Origin: Comamonadaceae bacterium
GTDB taxonomy: Bacteria > Pseudomonadota > Gammaproteobacteria > Burkholderiales > Burkholderiaceae_C
Length of the DNA: 35,241 bases
NCBI GenBank assembly: GCA_021299555.1
Contig: JAJTGH010000002.1
Span: 1 to 35,241, forward strand
Direction of reading: 5' to 3'
Numbering within the stretch: position 1 is the stretch's first letter; each line of letters starts with the position of its first letter. Position numbers and translations under genes: made by a program. The notes beneath the pieces are model-generated. The model searched no databases. It worked only from the letters and a program-made list of their open reading frames with translations, and was not told where the DNA came from. This document shows, one piece after another, positions 25,504 to 33,335 of the stretch.

Positions 25504-26999
25504 GAGGTCACCGCCTTGCGCTGCTGGCGCAAGAGCAAGGCACGCTGCGCCTGTTGGCGATCGGAAAACGCACGCCTGTGGCCGAGCACCTCCTGGTAGT
25601 CCTCATGCCCCTTGCCCGCAACGAGCACCACATCGGCCGCTTGAGCCTGCTGCAAAGCCTGCTCGATGGCGCTGGCACGATCGAGTTCAACCTGCGCCCG
25701 GGCTGCTTGCTGCAGACCCGCAATCATGGCCTGCACAATGGCCTGGGGCGACTCGCTGCGCGGGTTGTCACTCGTGAGCACCAGCCGATCGGCGGCACGC
25801 TCGGCCACAGCGGCCATCAGCGGACGCTTGAGGCGGTCACGGTCGCCTCCACAGCCAAACACCACCCACAACAGCCCACCTCGTGCGTCAGCGACCGGAC
25901 GCAAAGCCCGCAAGGCATGCTCGAGCGCGTCGGGGGTGTGGGCGTAGTCGATCACCACCAAAGGCTCGGCCGTCCCGCCCACCCATTCCATGCGCCCAGG
26001 CACGGCCGTGATCCGGGCGCAGGCAGACACCGCCTGAGCCAAATCAAGCCCCAGGCTGCGCAGGACGGCAATCACACCGAGCAAATTGCTGACGTTGTAG
26101 TGGCCGACCACCCCGGCGCTGAGCGTGTGGCTGCGATGGCCCTCGTGCACATCAAAGACCATGGTCGCCTGGGCAATGCGCAGGTCTCGTGCCTGCAAGC
26201 GGGCGGACGATTGACAGGAAAAAGTCCAAAGGTCCAACTGGCCCTCGCGCTCCAGACGTTGTGCCAATTCGGCGCCCTTGGGATCGTCGATGTTGACCAC
26301 TGCCACGCGCAGGCCGGGCCAGTCAAACAGCCGGGCCTTGGCCTGCCAATAGGCCTGCATGCTGCCGTGGTAGTCCAGATGATCTTGGGTGAAATTGGTG
26401 AAGATGGCGGTGTGGACCTTCAGGCCCTCAAGCCGCCCCTCGGCCAGCCCAATGGAGGAGGCCTCCAGGGCGCAGGCGGTGCAACCCCCGTCGAGCAGGC
26501 GCCTGAGTTCGCGCTGCAGCAAGACCGGGTCGGGCGTGGTCAGGCCGTTGGGCGTCATCTGCCCAGGCTCGCCAACGCCCAGCGTGCCAACCACCGCGCA
26601 GCGCCGCCCGGCTGCCGCCAAGGCCTGCGCAATCCACCACGCCGTGGACGTCTTGCCGTTGGTGCCAGTGACGGCCAGCACCTGCATGGCGGCACTGGGG
26701 TGGTCAAAAAATTGCGCTGCAATCGATGCGGCCGACAACTTCAGGCCCGCATAACAGGCCAGCCGGGCATCTCCGAGGTCCAGTCCCATGCAATCGCTGC
26801 CCTCGTGTTCGATCAGGCAGGCTGTGGCACCGGCTTCGAGCACTGCCGGCACGAAGCGGCGCGCGTCGGTCGCCGCACCAGGCCAGGCCAAAAATGCGTC
26901 GCCGGCGTGCACGCGACGGCTGTCTGCATGGAGCGTGCCCAAGGTTCTCAGCCTCAGCCAGTCCACGGCTTGCTCTGGGCTGTGGAGCACGGTGCTCAA
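25500..26999 (-). CDS. murE: UDP-MurNAc-L-alanyl-D-glutamate--2,6-diaminopimelate ligase
   Basis: Adds the third stem residue of peptidoglycan. The 499 residues show the ATP loop '[18 protein letters not shown]', 'TNFTQDHLDYHGSM' and the C-terminal 'TSDNPRSESP'. The DNPR motif indicates meso-diaminopimelate rather than lysine specificity, as expected for a Gram-negative. The ATG overlaps the ftsI stop codon. Confidence 0.97.
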   Translation of the reverse strand: MSTVLHSPEQAVDWLRLRTLGTLHADSRRVHAGDAFLAWPGAATDARRFVPAVLEAGATACLIEHEGSDCMGLDLGDARLACYAGLKLSAASIAAQFFDHPSAAMQVLAVTGTNGKTSTAWWIAQALAAAGRRCAVVGTLGVGEPGQMTPNGLTTPDPVLLQRELRRLLDGGCTACALEASSIGLAEGRLEGLKVHTAIFTNFTQDHLDYHGSMQAYWQAKARLFDWPGLRVAVVNIDDPKGAELAQRLEREGQLDLWTFSCQSSARLQARDLRIAQATMVFDVHEGHRSHTLSAGVVGHYNVSNLLGVIAVLRSLGLDLAQAVSACARITAVPGRMEWVGGTAEPLVVIDYAHTPDALEHALRALRPVADARGGLLWVVFGCGGDRDRLKRPLMAAVAERAADRLVLTSDNPRSESPQAIVQAMIAGLQQAARAQVELDRASAIEQALQQAQAADVVLVAGKGHEDYQEVLGHRRAFSDRQQAQRALLLRQQRKAVTS

Positions 27000-28726
27000 A
27001 AGGACTCCCCCGCAGCCTTGGCAACGATCTGCGGCTTGACGGCCAGATCCGGCGGCAAGCCCATCATGCGCAGCGTCTGCTGCACGGTCTCGGCAAACAC
27101 CGGTGCGGCCACGTCGCCGCCGAAATAGCGGCCGTTGCTTGGCTCATCGATCATCACAGCGACCACGATGCGTGGCTTTTCCACGGGCGCCAAACCGACA
27201 AAAAAGCCCCGGTACTTGTTGCCCGAATAACCCTTGCCTTCTTGCTTGTGCGTGGTGCCGGTCTTGCCGCCGACCGAGTAACCGATGGTCTGCGCCTTTT
27301 GCGCGGTACCGCCGGGCTGGGTCACCGTGTGCAGCATCTGCCGCATGGCGATGGCATTTTTATCGCTGAACACCCGCACACCGGCGGCCGGCTCGCTCAC
27401 TTTGAGCAAGCTCGCCGGCGCCAAGTCACCGTCGCGAGCAAACACCGTGTAGGCATGGGCCAATTGAAACAGCGAGACCGACAAGCCGTAGCCATAACTC
27501 ATGGTGGCCTGCTCAATGGGTCGCCAAGTCTTGTAAGGCCGCAGCCGGCCGCTGACCACGCCCGGGAAAGGCACTTGCGGCTTTTGTCCAAATCCCACTT
27601 GGGTGTAGTACTCCCACATGTCGCGCGGCTGCAATTGCATGGCCATCTTGACCGTGCCCACATTGCTGGATTTTTGGATCACCTGGGCCACGCTGATCAA
27701 GCCTTGCGGATGGGTATCGCTGATGGTCGAACCGCCCATCGTGATTCGACCAGGCGCCGTCTGGATCATGGTCTCGGGCTGGACCAGGCCCTTTTCCATG
27801 GCCGCAGCCACAGCAAAGGCCTTCATGGTCGAACCCGGCTCGAATGTGTCGGTCAAGGCGCGGTTGCGCAACTGCGCCCCGCTCAGGTGCACCCGCTTGT
27901 CCGGCGTGTAGCTGGGGTAATTGACCAGCGCAAGCACCTCGCCGGTCTGCGCATCGAGCACCACCACGCTACCGGCCTTGGCCTTGTTTTCGATCACCGC
28001 ATCGCGCAGCTTTTGGTAGGCGAAAAACTGCACCTTCGAATCGATCGAGAGCTGCAAGTCGCGACCATCGATCGGCGCAATCTGCTCGCCCACGTCTTCA
28101 ACCACCCGGCCAAATCGGTCCTTGATCACGCGCCTGGAGCCCGGCTGACCCGCCAACTGCTTGTCAAAGGCCAGCTCCACCGCCTCCTGGCCCACGTTTT
28201 CCACATTGGCAAAGCCCACCACGTGCGCGGCCGCCTCGCCGTCAGGGTATTGGCGCTTGTAGCCGTCGCGCTGGTAAATGCCCTTGATGCCCAACGCGGC
28301 GATCTTCTTGGCCACCGGTTCATCAATCTGGCGCCGCAGCCACACAAAGGTCTTGTCTTCCGCCAAGCGGCGCTGGAGATCGGGCAGCGGCATCTCCAGA
28401 AGGCGTGCGAGCTCGGCCAGCTGTGCCGGCGTGGCCTGCACGTCTTCAGGAATGGCCCACAGACTGGGCGCGGGAACGTTGTAGGCCAACACCAGGCCGT
28501 TGCGGTCCATGATCCGGCCGCGGCTGGCGGGCAACTCCAGGGTGCGGGCAAAACGGACCTCGCCCTGCTTTCGGAAAAACTCGTTGTCCAGCACCTGGAT
28601 ATAGACCGCGCGACCGGCCAACACGGCGAATCCCAGAGCAATGCCTGCGACGATCAACTTGCTGCGCCACACCGGTGTGGGACTGGCCAGCAAGGGGCTG
28701 GCGCTGTAACGCACGCTGCGGCTCAT
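26996..28726 (-). CDS. ftsI: Septal transpeptidase FtsI (PBP3)
   Basis: Class B penicillin-binding protein that cross-links septal peptidoglycan with FtsW. The 576 residues have one N-terminal membrane anchor (about 23-43) and a pedestal domain with 'RGRIMDRNGLVLAYN' (69-83). The transpeptidase domain has nucleophile motif STMK (Ser299-Lys302), SSN (353-355) and KTGT (488-491). All catalytic motifs are intact. Its ATG lies in the sequence CCATGAGC, where the TGA would be the stop of an in-frame ftsL (see ftsL). Confidence 0.97.
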   Translation of the reverse strand: MSRSVRYSASPLLASPTPVWRSKLIVAGIALGFAVLAGRAVYIQVLDNEFFRKQGEVRFARTLELPASRGRIMDRNGLVLAYNVPAPSLWAIPEDVQATPAQLAELARLLEMPLPDLQRRLAEDKTFVWLRRQIDEPVAKKIAALGIKGIYQRDGYKRQYPDGEAAAHVVGFANVENVGQEAVELAFDKQLAGQPGSRRVIKDRFGRVVEDVGEQIAPIDGRDLQLSIDSKVQFFAYQKLRDAVIENKAKAGSVVVLDAQTGEVLALVNYPSYTPDKRVHLSGAQLRNRALTDTFEPGSTMKAFAVAAAMEKGLVQPETMIQTAPGRITMGGSTISDTHPQGLISVAQVIQKSSNVGTVKMAMQLQPRDMWEYYTQVGFGQKPQVPFPGVVSGRLRPYKTWRPIEQATMSYGYGLSVSLFQLAHAYTVFARDGDLAPASLLKVSEPAAGVRVFSDKNAIAMRQMLHTVTQPGGTAQKAQTIGYSVGGKTGTTHKQEGKGYSGNKYRGFFVGLAPVEKPRIVVAVMIDEPSNGRYFGGDVAAPVFAETVQQTLRMMGLPPDLAVKPQIVAKAAGESF

Positions 28727-28991
28727 GGCTTGGCCTGGGCTTGCGCCCCGTTGACGGAGACATACTCACGGAGCGCATCTGCAACTTGTCCTTGGCCAGC
28801 CGCTCGACCCGCAAAGGCGTGGCCTGACCGCGTTTTTCAGCCTCCAGGCTCTCTTTGGCGACCTCCAGCCTGCCGGCCTGCGCGGTCGCTTTCTCGATCT
28901 CGACGAACACCCGCCGCGACTCATACTGCACATGCACCAGATACAGGGCATTGGCCAGCACCACCAGGGTCAACAGCAGGTTCAGGCGCAT
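28723..28991 (-). CDS. ftsL: Cell division protein FtsL, with an apparent frameshift near its end
   Basis: Small bitopic divisome protein: a membrane segment at residues 2-20 ('RLNLLLTLVVLANALYLVH') and a periplasmic coiled coil with 'YESRRVFVEIEKATAQAGR', ending 'LAKDKLQMRSV' (65-75). The reading frame that starts at ATG 28991 does not stop there. It continues inside ftsI to 28446, which would give 181 residues. In the -1 frame the same place reads EYVSVNGAQAQAKP and stops at TGA 28725-28723, overlapping the ftsI ATG exactly as other junctions of this cluster do. One missing base near 28767 (GTGAG for GTGGAG) would restore a normal protein of about 89 residues. I give the corrected span. It is a real mutation, programmed frameshift or sequence error. 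The start overlaps the rsmH stop codon (TGATG). Confidence 0.8.
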
Positions 28992-29911
28992 CAGGCGGCC
29001 TCCGTGCGCTCGGCCACGCGCATGACCGCGCTTCGCGCGCGTGGGTTGCTGGCGATCTCGTCGGCCGAGGCCATGATTCGCCCCATCAATTGCAGGTGCA
29101 TGGCCGTCGGCATGGCCATGGGTGCGCGGCGGTCATAGACCTGGCGGGCGTGCGCTGCCATGAACTGTTTGACGATGCGATCCTCGAGCGAATGAAAGCT
29201 GATCACGACCAGACGACCTTTGGGCTTCAATACCTTGAGCGATGCCTCTAACGCCTGCCGCAGCTCTTCAAGCTCGGCATTGATGTAAATCCGAAAAGCC
29301 TGAAACGTGCGCGTTGCGGGGTCCTTGCCAGGCTCGCGGGTTTTGACCGCGCCAGCCACGACCTGGGCCAGCTCGGCGGTACCCACCAAGGGCCCGTGCT
29401 GCTGCCGCCGACGATCAATCGCCTTTGCAATCGGCCCAGCAAACCGTTCTTCGCCGCAGTCACGAATGACCTCCGTCATCTGCTCGACCGATGCCTGTTC
29501 GAGCCACTGAGCCACGCTTTGGCCGCGCGTGGTGTCCATGCGCATGTCCAGCGGACCATCGCGACGAAACGAAAAGCCCCGGCTCGCATCGTCGAGCTGA
29601 GGCGAGCTCACGCCCAGATCCATCAGCAGGCCATCGACACTGGCCGGTGCCAAGCTGCCCAAATGGGCAAAGCCCTCGTGCCGGATTGAAAAGCGCGGAT
29701 CGGTCGCTGCCAATTGCTCGGCCACAGCCACGGCCTGCGGATCCTTGTCGAAAGCAATCACGCGCCCGCTCGATTGCAGGGCGGCCAGAATGAGGCGCGT
29801 GTGTCCGCCGCGGCCGAACGTGGCATCGACATAGCAGCCCTGCGGCTTGACCCCGAGCGCCTCCACGGCCTCGTGAAGCAAGACGGTTTGATGTTCCCAT
29901 GGGCCTTGCAC
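28991..29911 (-). CDS. rsmH: 16S rRNA (cytosine-1402 N4)-methyltransferase RsmH
   Basis: SAM-dependent methyltransferase modifying C1402 in the ribosomal P site (also called MraW). The 306 residues include '[13 protein letters not shown]', the SAM loop '[15 protein letters not shown]', '[20 protein letters not shown]' and the C-terminal '[15 protein letters not shown]'. The start is GTG 29911, ten bases after the mraZ stop codon. The ribosome site is weak. Confidence 0.97.
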   Translation of the reverse strand: MQGPWEHQTVLLHEAVEALGVKPQGCYVDATFGRGGHTRLILAALQSSGRVIAFDKDPQAVAVAEQLAATDPRFSIRHEGFAHLGSLAPASVDGLLMDLGVSSPQLDDASRGFSFRRDGPLDMRMDTTRGQSVAQWLEQASVEQMTEVIRDCGEERFAGPIAKAIDRRRQQHGPLVGTAELAQVVAGAVKTREPGKDPATRTFQAFRIYINAELEELRQALEASLKVLKPKGRLVVISFHSLEDRIVKQFMAAHARQVYDRRAPMAMPTAMHLQLMGRIMASADEIASNPRARSAVMRVAERTEAA

Positions 29912-29921
29912 CGCCGCGTCT

Positions 29922-30350
29922 TCAGAAAGAAAAATCCTTGAAGACGTCAGGCATCTGACCCTTCATCTGCTCGGCCTCTTGGGCGGCATAGTTGACCGCA
30001 TCCCAGAGCTCAAAGTGCGCTCCCATGCCCAGCAAAACGGTTTCACGGCTCAGGCCTGCAGCGCTACGCAGCTCGGGCGAGACCAGCACACGACCGGTGG
30101 AGTCCATGTCCACATCCATGGCATTGCCCAGAAAGATGCGCTTCCACCACTGCGCCTGCATCGGCAGCGCCGCAATGCGCTCTCGAAACTTTTCCCACTC
30201 GTTGCGCGGAAAAATCATCAAGCAACCGTGCGGATGCTTGGTGATGGTCAACTGGCTCGCTGCAGTGGCCACCAGAACGTCACGGTGCCGAGTCGGCACA
30301 GCCAGCCGACCCTTGCTGTCAAGAACGATGGACGACGCACCCTGAAACAC
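29922..30350 (-). CDS. mraZ: Transcriptional regulator MraZ
   Basis: AbrB-like DNA-binding protein that represses the dcw promoter in studied bacteria. The 142 residues contain two MraZ repeats with the DxxxR signature: '[15 protein letters not shown]' and '[15 protein letters not shown]'. GTG 30350 is selected. The family begins (M/V)FQGASxxxLDxKGR, and AAGGGG lies eight bases upstream. An in-frame GTG at 30383 falls inside the operator repeats. It is the first gene of the cluster. Confidence 0.95.
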   Translation of the reverse strand: MFQGASSIVLDSKGRLAVPTRHRDVLVATAASQLTITKHPHGCLMIFPRNEWEKFRERIAALPMQAQWWKRIFLGNAMDVDMDSTGRVLVSPELRSAAGLSRETVLLGMGAHFELWDAVNYAAQEAEQMKGQMPDVFKDFSF

Positions 30351-30369
30351 CTGACCGGCCCCTTGAAAT

Positions 30370-30403
30370 CCAGTTTTTCCCACAAAAATGCACTTTTCAC
30401 CAC
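30370..30403 (-). promoter_or_regulatory. MraZ operator: four boxes at exact 10-bp spacing
   Basis: On the - strand the tetranucleotides GTGG (30403-30400), GTGC (30393-30390), GTGG (30383-30380) and CTGG (30373-30370) recur every 10 bp with A/T-rich spacers. MraZ is known to bind direct repeats of a GTGGG-like core spaced by 5 bp, that is, a 10-bp period. Location just upstream of mraZ supports autoregulation of the cluster. A TGATAA hexamer immediately upstream of the boxes could be the -10 element. Confidence 0.8.
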
Positions 30404-30461
30404 TTTATCAGGAAAGTTTCAGGATACAAGAGGGTTTGCGTAAAAATTTTCCAATGAAATC

Positions 30462-30549
30462 AAGCACTTAGAGGCGATTTCACAGTCTTTAAAGAAGATA
30501 AAAGTCTTTCAGAATGAAGCACTTAGCGCAAGCAGTGAAAGTGCTTCAT
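30462..30549. repeat. AAGCACTT repeats and an 11-bp inverted repeat upstream of mraZ
   Basis: AAGCACTTAG occurs at 30462-30471 and 30517-30526, 55 bp apart. An inverted copy follows: ATGAAGCACTT (30514-30524) and AAGTGCTTCAT (30539-30549) form an 11-bp perfect dyad with a 14-nt loop. The 297-nt stretch 30384-30680 has no gene. Besides these repeats it holds the MraZ boxes and the dksA terminator. The repeats may be binding sites for another regulator of the division promoter, but no known motif is recognised. Confidence 0.6.
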
Positions 30550-30622
30550 GAAGGCAGGCGAGAAAAACCCGCTTGCGCTGCGGCGCGCGCCACTGCCCTT
30601 GCCCGGCTGCGGCCGACTGGGC

Positions 30623-30648
30623 AAAGAAAATGGCCCTGCGTGGGGCCA
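30623..30648 (-). terminator. Rho-independent terminator after dksA
   Basis: On the - strand TGGCCC, a 6-nt loop and GGGCCA (plus-strand arms 30631-30636 and 30643-30648) are followed by TTTTCTTT. It lies 32 nt beyond the dksA stop codon and separates dksA from the division-cluster promoter region. Confidence 0.8.
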
Positions 30649-30680
30649 CCTTCAAGCAAACCAGCAAAACCGGGCTCGGC

Positions 30681-31868
30681 TCAGTCGCCAAACATCTTTT
30701 GTTTGAGCTCGCGGCGTTGCTGCGCTTCCAGAGAAAGGCTGGCCGTGGGGCGGGCAATTAGCCGGGCCACGCCGATGGGCTCGCCGGTTTCATCGCAATA
30801 GCCGTAATCACCGGCATCGATGCGGGCGATGGACTGCTCGATCTTCTTGAGCAATTTGCGTTCGCGGTCGCGAGTACGCAATTCGAGCGCATGCTCCTCC
30901 TCGATGGTGGCCCTGTCTGCAGGGTCGGGCACCACGATCGTCTCTTCGCGCAGGTGCTCCGTGGTCTCTCCAGCACTGTTGTGAATGTCCTGTTTGAGCT
31001 TGAGCAGTTTCAAGCGGAAAAACGCGAACTGAACTTCGTTCATGTACTCGCTATCGGGCATGGACTTGACTTCTTCGTCCGTCAGATCTTCAGGTCGCTT
31101 GCTCTTCCAGTTGTTGGCCAATTTCGGGTCCTTGCGTATGACCGCCGCTGCAGGCGGCGGTGCGATGACGCGCTCTGTGGCCGACACATAGCTGGCCTTG
31201 GCGGCATCAGGAGCATGGGTCGGCACGACGGGCGCACGGACCGGCGCCAAAACGGCGCGGCCCTTGGATTTGCGGGTGGGAATTTCAGCAGGCACCGGCG
31301 CAACAGCCACCGGCAGCGCCGCCTGAGCCGGCCGGCTGGGGGCAACTGCTGTGGGCCGGGCGGCCGGCTTTGACGCTGGCTTTGGTGCTGGCTTGGGTGC
31401 TGGCTTGGCTACGGCTTTGGCTGATGGCTTGGCTGAGGACTTTGCTGGGCCCTTGGTCACCGGTTTGGCAGCCCCCCTGACCGCCGCAGCCTCGGTCTTG
31501 TTCACCGGCTTGGCCGCTTTGGGCGTTGGCTTGGCCGCTTTGGGCAGCGGCTTGCCCTTCACTGCAGCTTTGGCCGGTGCTTTGGCCGAACTCTTGCCCT
31601 TGGCTGGCACTTTGGCTGGCGCTTTCAAAGTAGCCTTCACCACAGCTTTGCCCGCAACTTTTGCTGGTGCTTTTTTAACGGCTTTGGCCGGGGTTTTGAC
31701 CGACTTTTTGGCAGAGCTCTTGCTAACGGGCTTGGCGGCCTTGGAAGGGGTCTTAGACACCGGGCGGGCGGCCTTCTTCCTGGCGGCCGAGGTGGCAGCC
31801 TGGGGTCGGTCGGCCGCACCGCGGCCTGCCTGGGCCTGCGGCTTGTCGCGAAGGGCTGGAGCTGTCAA
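30681..31868 (-). CDS. dksA: DksA-type RNA polymerase-binding factor with histone-H1-like N-terminal extension
   Basis: The C-terminal 150 residues are DksA-like: a coiled-coil hairpin whose tip carries 'DPADRA' (about 315-320), matching the DxxDxA motif that acts in the RNA polymerase secondary channel. The globular end is 'GYCDETGEPIGVARLIARPTAS'. Only one of the four zinc-finger Cys residues remains, as in the known cysteine-poor DksA group. The first 220 or so residues are almost entirely Lys/Ala/Pro/Ser repeats (AKP, AKK, KPAPKP), resembling H1-like nucleoid proteins. E. coli DksA has 151 residues; this has 395. I prefer TTG 31868, which has AGGAG seven bases upstream, over ATG 31898, which has none. 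It is probably a stringent-response regulator with added nucleic-acid affinity. Confidence 0.9.
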   Translation of the reverse strand: MTAPALRDKPQAQAGRGAADRPQAATSAARKKAARPVSKTPSKAAKPVSKSSAKKSVKTPAKAVKKAPAKVAGKAVVKATLKAPAKVPAKGKSSAKAPAKAAVKGKPLPKAAKPTPKAAKPVNKTEAAAVRGAAKPVTKGPAKSSAKPSAKAVAKPAPKPAPKPASKPAARPTAVAPSRPAQAALPVAVAPVPAEIPTRKSKGRAVLAPVRAPVVPTHAPDAAKASYVSATERVIAPPPAAAVIRKDPKLANNWKSKRPEDLTDEEVKSMPDSEYMNEVQFAFFRLKLLKLKQDIHNSAGETTEHLREETIVVPDPADRATIEEEHALELRTRDRERKLLKKIEQSIARIDAGDYGYCDETGEPIGVARLIARPTASLSLEAQQRRELKQKMFGD

Positions 31869-31984
31869 GGGCGGTCTCCTGTGCGGTGGGCTGCGCATGA
31901 GGTGCTTGCAGCCATCTGACCGAGCCCCTGCCCAATTGGGCCGGGGAAAAAAATCAGATCCTGATCAAGCCTGTACTCACGCAT
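31865..31984 (-). CDS. Possible upstream ORF in the dksA leader (39 codons)
   Basis: ATG 31984 opens a 39-residue frame beginning MREYRLDQDLIFFPGP. Its TGA (31867-31865) overlaps the TTG start of dksA by 4 nt (TTGA), as expected for a translationally coupled leader ORF. Its codons 6-10 run through a small hairpin and T-run. The ribosome site is weak and the peptide has no recognisable family, so it may be chance. Confidence 0.35.
   Translation of the reverse strand: MREYRLDQDLIFFPGPIGQGLGQMAASTSCAAHRTGDRP
31925..31965 (-). promoter_or_regulatory. Tandem hairpins in the dksA leader
   Basis: On the - strand ATCAG-GAT-CTGAT (31965-31953) is followed by a run of seven T, a small terminator-like hairpin. 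Next, CCCC-G-GCCCAATTGGGC-A-GGGG (31946-31925) forms a hairpin around a 12-bp palindrome. Both lie within the short upstream ORF and before the dksA start. Attenuation-like control of dksA is possible but unproven. Confidence 0.5.
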
Positions 31985-32060
31985 GGCCAGAGTCTCGTTG
32001 TAATGTGTCACTCGCCTGTGCGACCCGGGCACGCCTGCACAGCAAGCGCCGGGGCCAGCC

Positions 32061-32100
32061 GCGGACGGTCCGCCACTGCCCAAGTCGGCGCGCGATTGTA
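32061..32100 (-). promoter_or_regulatory. Candidate dksA promoter -10 and downstream dyad
   Basis: TACAAT (32100-32095 on the - strand) fits a -10 element, but no clear -35 is visible 17 nt upstream. About 22 nt beyond it lies GCGGACGGTCCGC (32061-32073), a 13-bp near-perfect palindrome at a plausible operator position. The remaining 31985-32060 holds only a CTGTGC/GCACAG inverted repeat (32016-32042). Confidence 0.35.
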
Positions 32101-32148
32101 GCGGCCTCCTTGAAATGGGTGCAGGCGGGCAAAAAACGGTCGTAAGAG

Positions 32149-33207
32149 TCAAACCAGGCACTGCTCCAGGCCCTGCAGAAATATGTCTTTGGGCAAATCA
32201 ATGCCGATGAAAACCATCTTGCTCTGGCGCGGCTCATCGGCCGCCCAGGCCGGCCCCAGGTCGCTGCCCATGAGCTGGTGCACGCCCTGGAAAATCACCT
32301 TGGACTGCGTACCCTGCATGTTCAGCACACCCTTGTAGCGCAACATGCGCGGGCCATAAATGTTGACCACTGCCCCCAAAAAATCTTCCAGCTTGGCCGG
32401 GTTGAAGGCCCGCTCGGAGCGAAAGACAAAGCTCTTGACGTCGTCATCGTGGTGATGGTGATGCCCGTGCGCATGCGACGGGTGATCGCAATGCTCACCT
32501 TGGTGTTCATGATCGTGATCGCTGTGATCATGACCGTGGTCGTGCCCGCCCTCAGTGAGGAAATCAGGGTCGATGTCGAGCTTGGCATTGAGGTTAAAGC
32601 CGCGCAGGTCGAACACCTCGCGCACCGAAACCTGCCCGAAATGCACGGTGCGCTGGGCCGCACGCGGGTTCATGTGCTTGATGCGGTGTTGCAAGGCGTC
32701 GAGTTCCTGGGGGCTGACCAAGTCGCTCTTGCTGATGAAGATCTGGTCGGCAAACCCGATCTGCCGGCGCGCCTCCTGCCGCTCATCGAGCTGGGTCTGC
32801 GCATGCTTGGCATCGACCAGCGTCACAATGGCATCGAGCAAAAACTGTTCGGCAATTTCCTCGTCCATAAAAAAGGTTTGCGCCACCGGGCCAGGATCGG
32901 CCAGACCGGTGGTTTCGACCACCACCCGCTCGAAATCGAGCAAACCCTTGCGCTTTTTGGCGCCCAGCAGTTGGAGCGTGGCCCTCAGGTCTTCGCGAAT
33001 GGTGCAGCAGATGCAGCCATTGCTCATCTGCACGATGGTCTCTTCGGTGTCAGAAACGAGGATCTCGTTGTCGATGTTTTCCTCACCAAACTCGTTTTCA
33101 ATGACGGCGATCTTGTGGCCGTGGGTTTCAGTCAGCACACGCTTGAGCAAGGTGGTCTTGCCCGAGCCCAGAAAGCCGGTGAGGATGGTGACAGGTATGA
33201 GGCTCAT
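32149..33207 (-). CDS. CobW/COG0523-family metal-chaperone GTPase
   Basis: G3E-family P-loop GTPase thought to deliver a metal, most often zinc, to client proteins. The 352 residues contain Walker A 'GFLGSGKTT' (11-19), the metal-binding CxCC motif 'GCICC' (64-68) and the guanine-specificity motif 'SKSD' (159-162). A strongly His/Asp-rich segment runs from 222 to 256, with about 15 His residues. The C-terminal CobW domain follows. The His stretch points to Zn or Ni rather than cobalt handling for cobalamin, since no cob genes are near. I see no clear Zur box upstream. The neighbouring Cys-poor DksA fits the idea of zinc-sparing physiology, but that link is speculative. Confidence 0.92.
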   Translation of the reverse strand: MSLIPVTILTGFLGSGKTTLLKRVLTETHGHKIAVIENEFGEENIDNEILVSDTEETIVQMSNGCICCTIREDLRATLQLLGAKKRKGLLDFERVVVETTGLADPGPVAQTFFMDEEIAEQFLLDAIVTLVDAKHAQTQLDERQEARRQIGFADQIFISKSDLVSPQELDALQHRIKHMNPRAAQRTVHFGQVSVREVFDLRGFNLNAKLDIDPDFLTEGGHDHGHDHSDHDHEHQGEHCDHPSHAHGHHHHHDDDVKSFVFRSERAFNPAKLEDFLGAVVNIYGPRMLRYKGVLNMQGTQSKVIFQGVHQLMGSDLGPAWAADEPRQSKMVFIGIDLPKDIFLQGLEQCLV

Positions 33208-33335
33208 GTTCGAAAAAATCCATCAGCGTTTGGGTCGGAGCGCAGCGGTGGCTGACCCTGACCGGGGGCCAGTGTAGTGGCAGCGGACGCCGGACGCCGA
33301 GCTCTGCCGCACAGCCCCGCCGGGTGGGGCCGGGA

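Noticed and set aside
26726-29251. An 841-codon open frame on the + strand opposite murE, ftsI, ftsL and rsmH
   Set aside because: It is fully antisense to intact essential genes, is His/Gln/Arg/Ala-rich without any motif, and has no ribosome site. Long antisense frames are common in high-GC DNA.
31360-31800. Lys/Ala/Pro repeat coding region as a tandem DNA repeat array
   Set aside because: The repeats are irregular at DNA level and stay in frame with DksA, so they are protein low complexity, not a satellite or CRISPR-like array.
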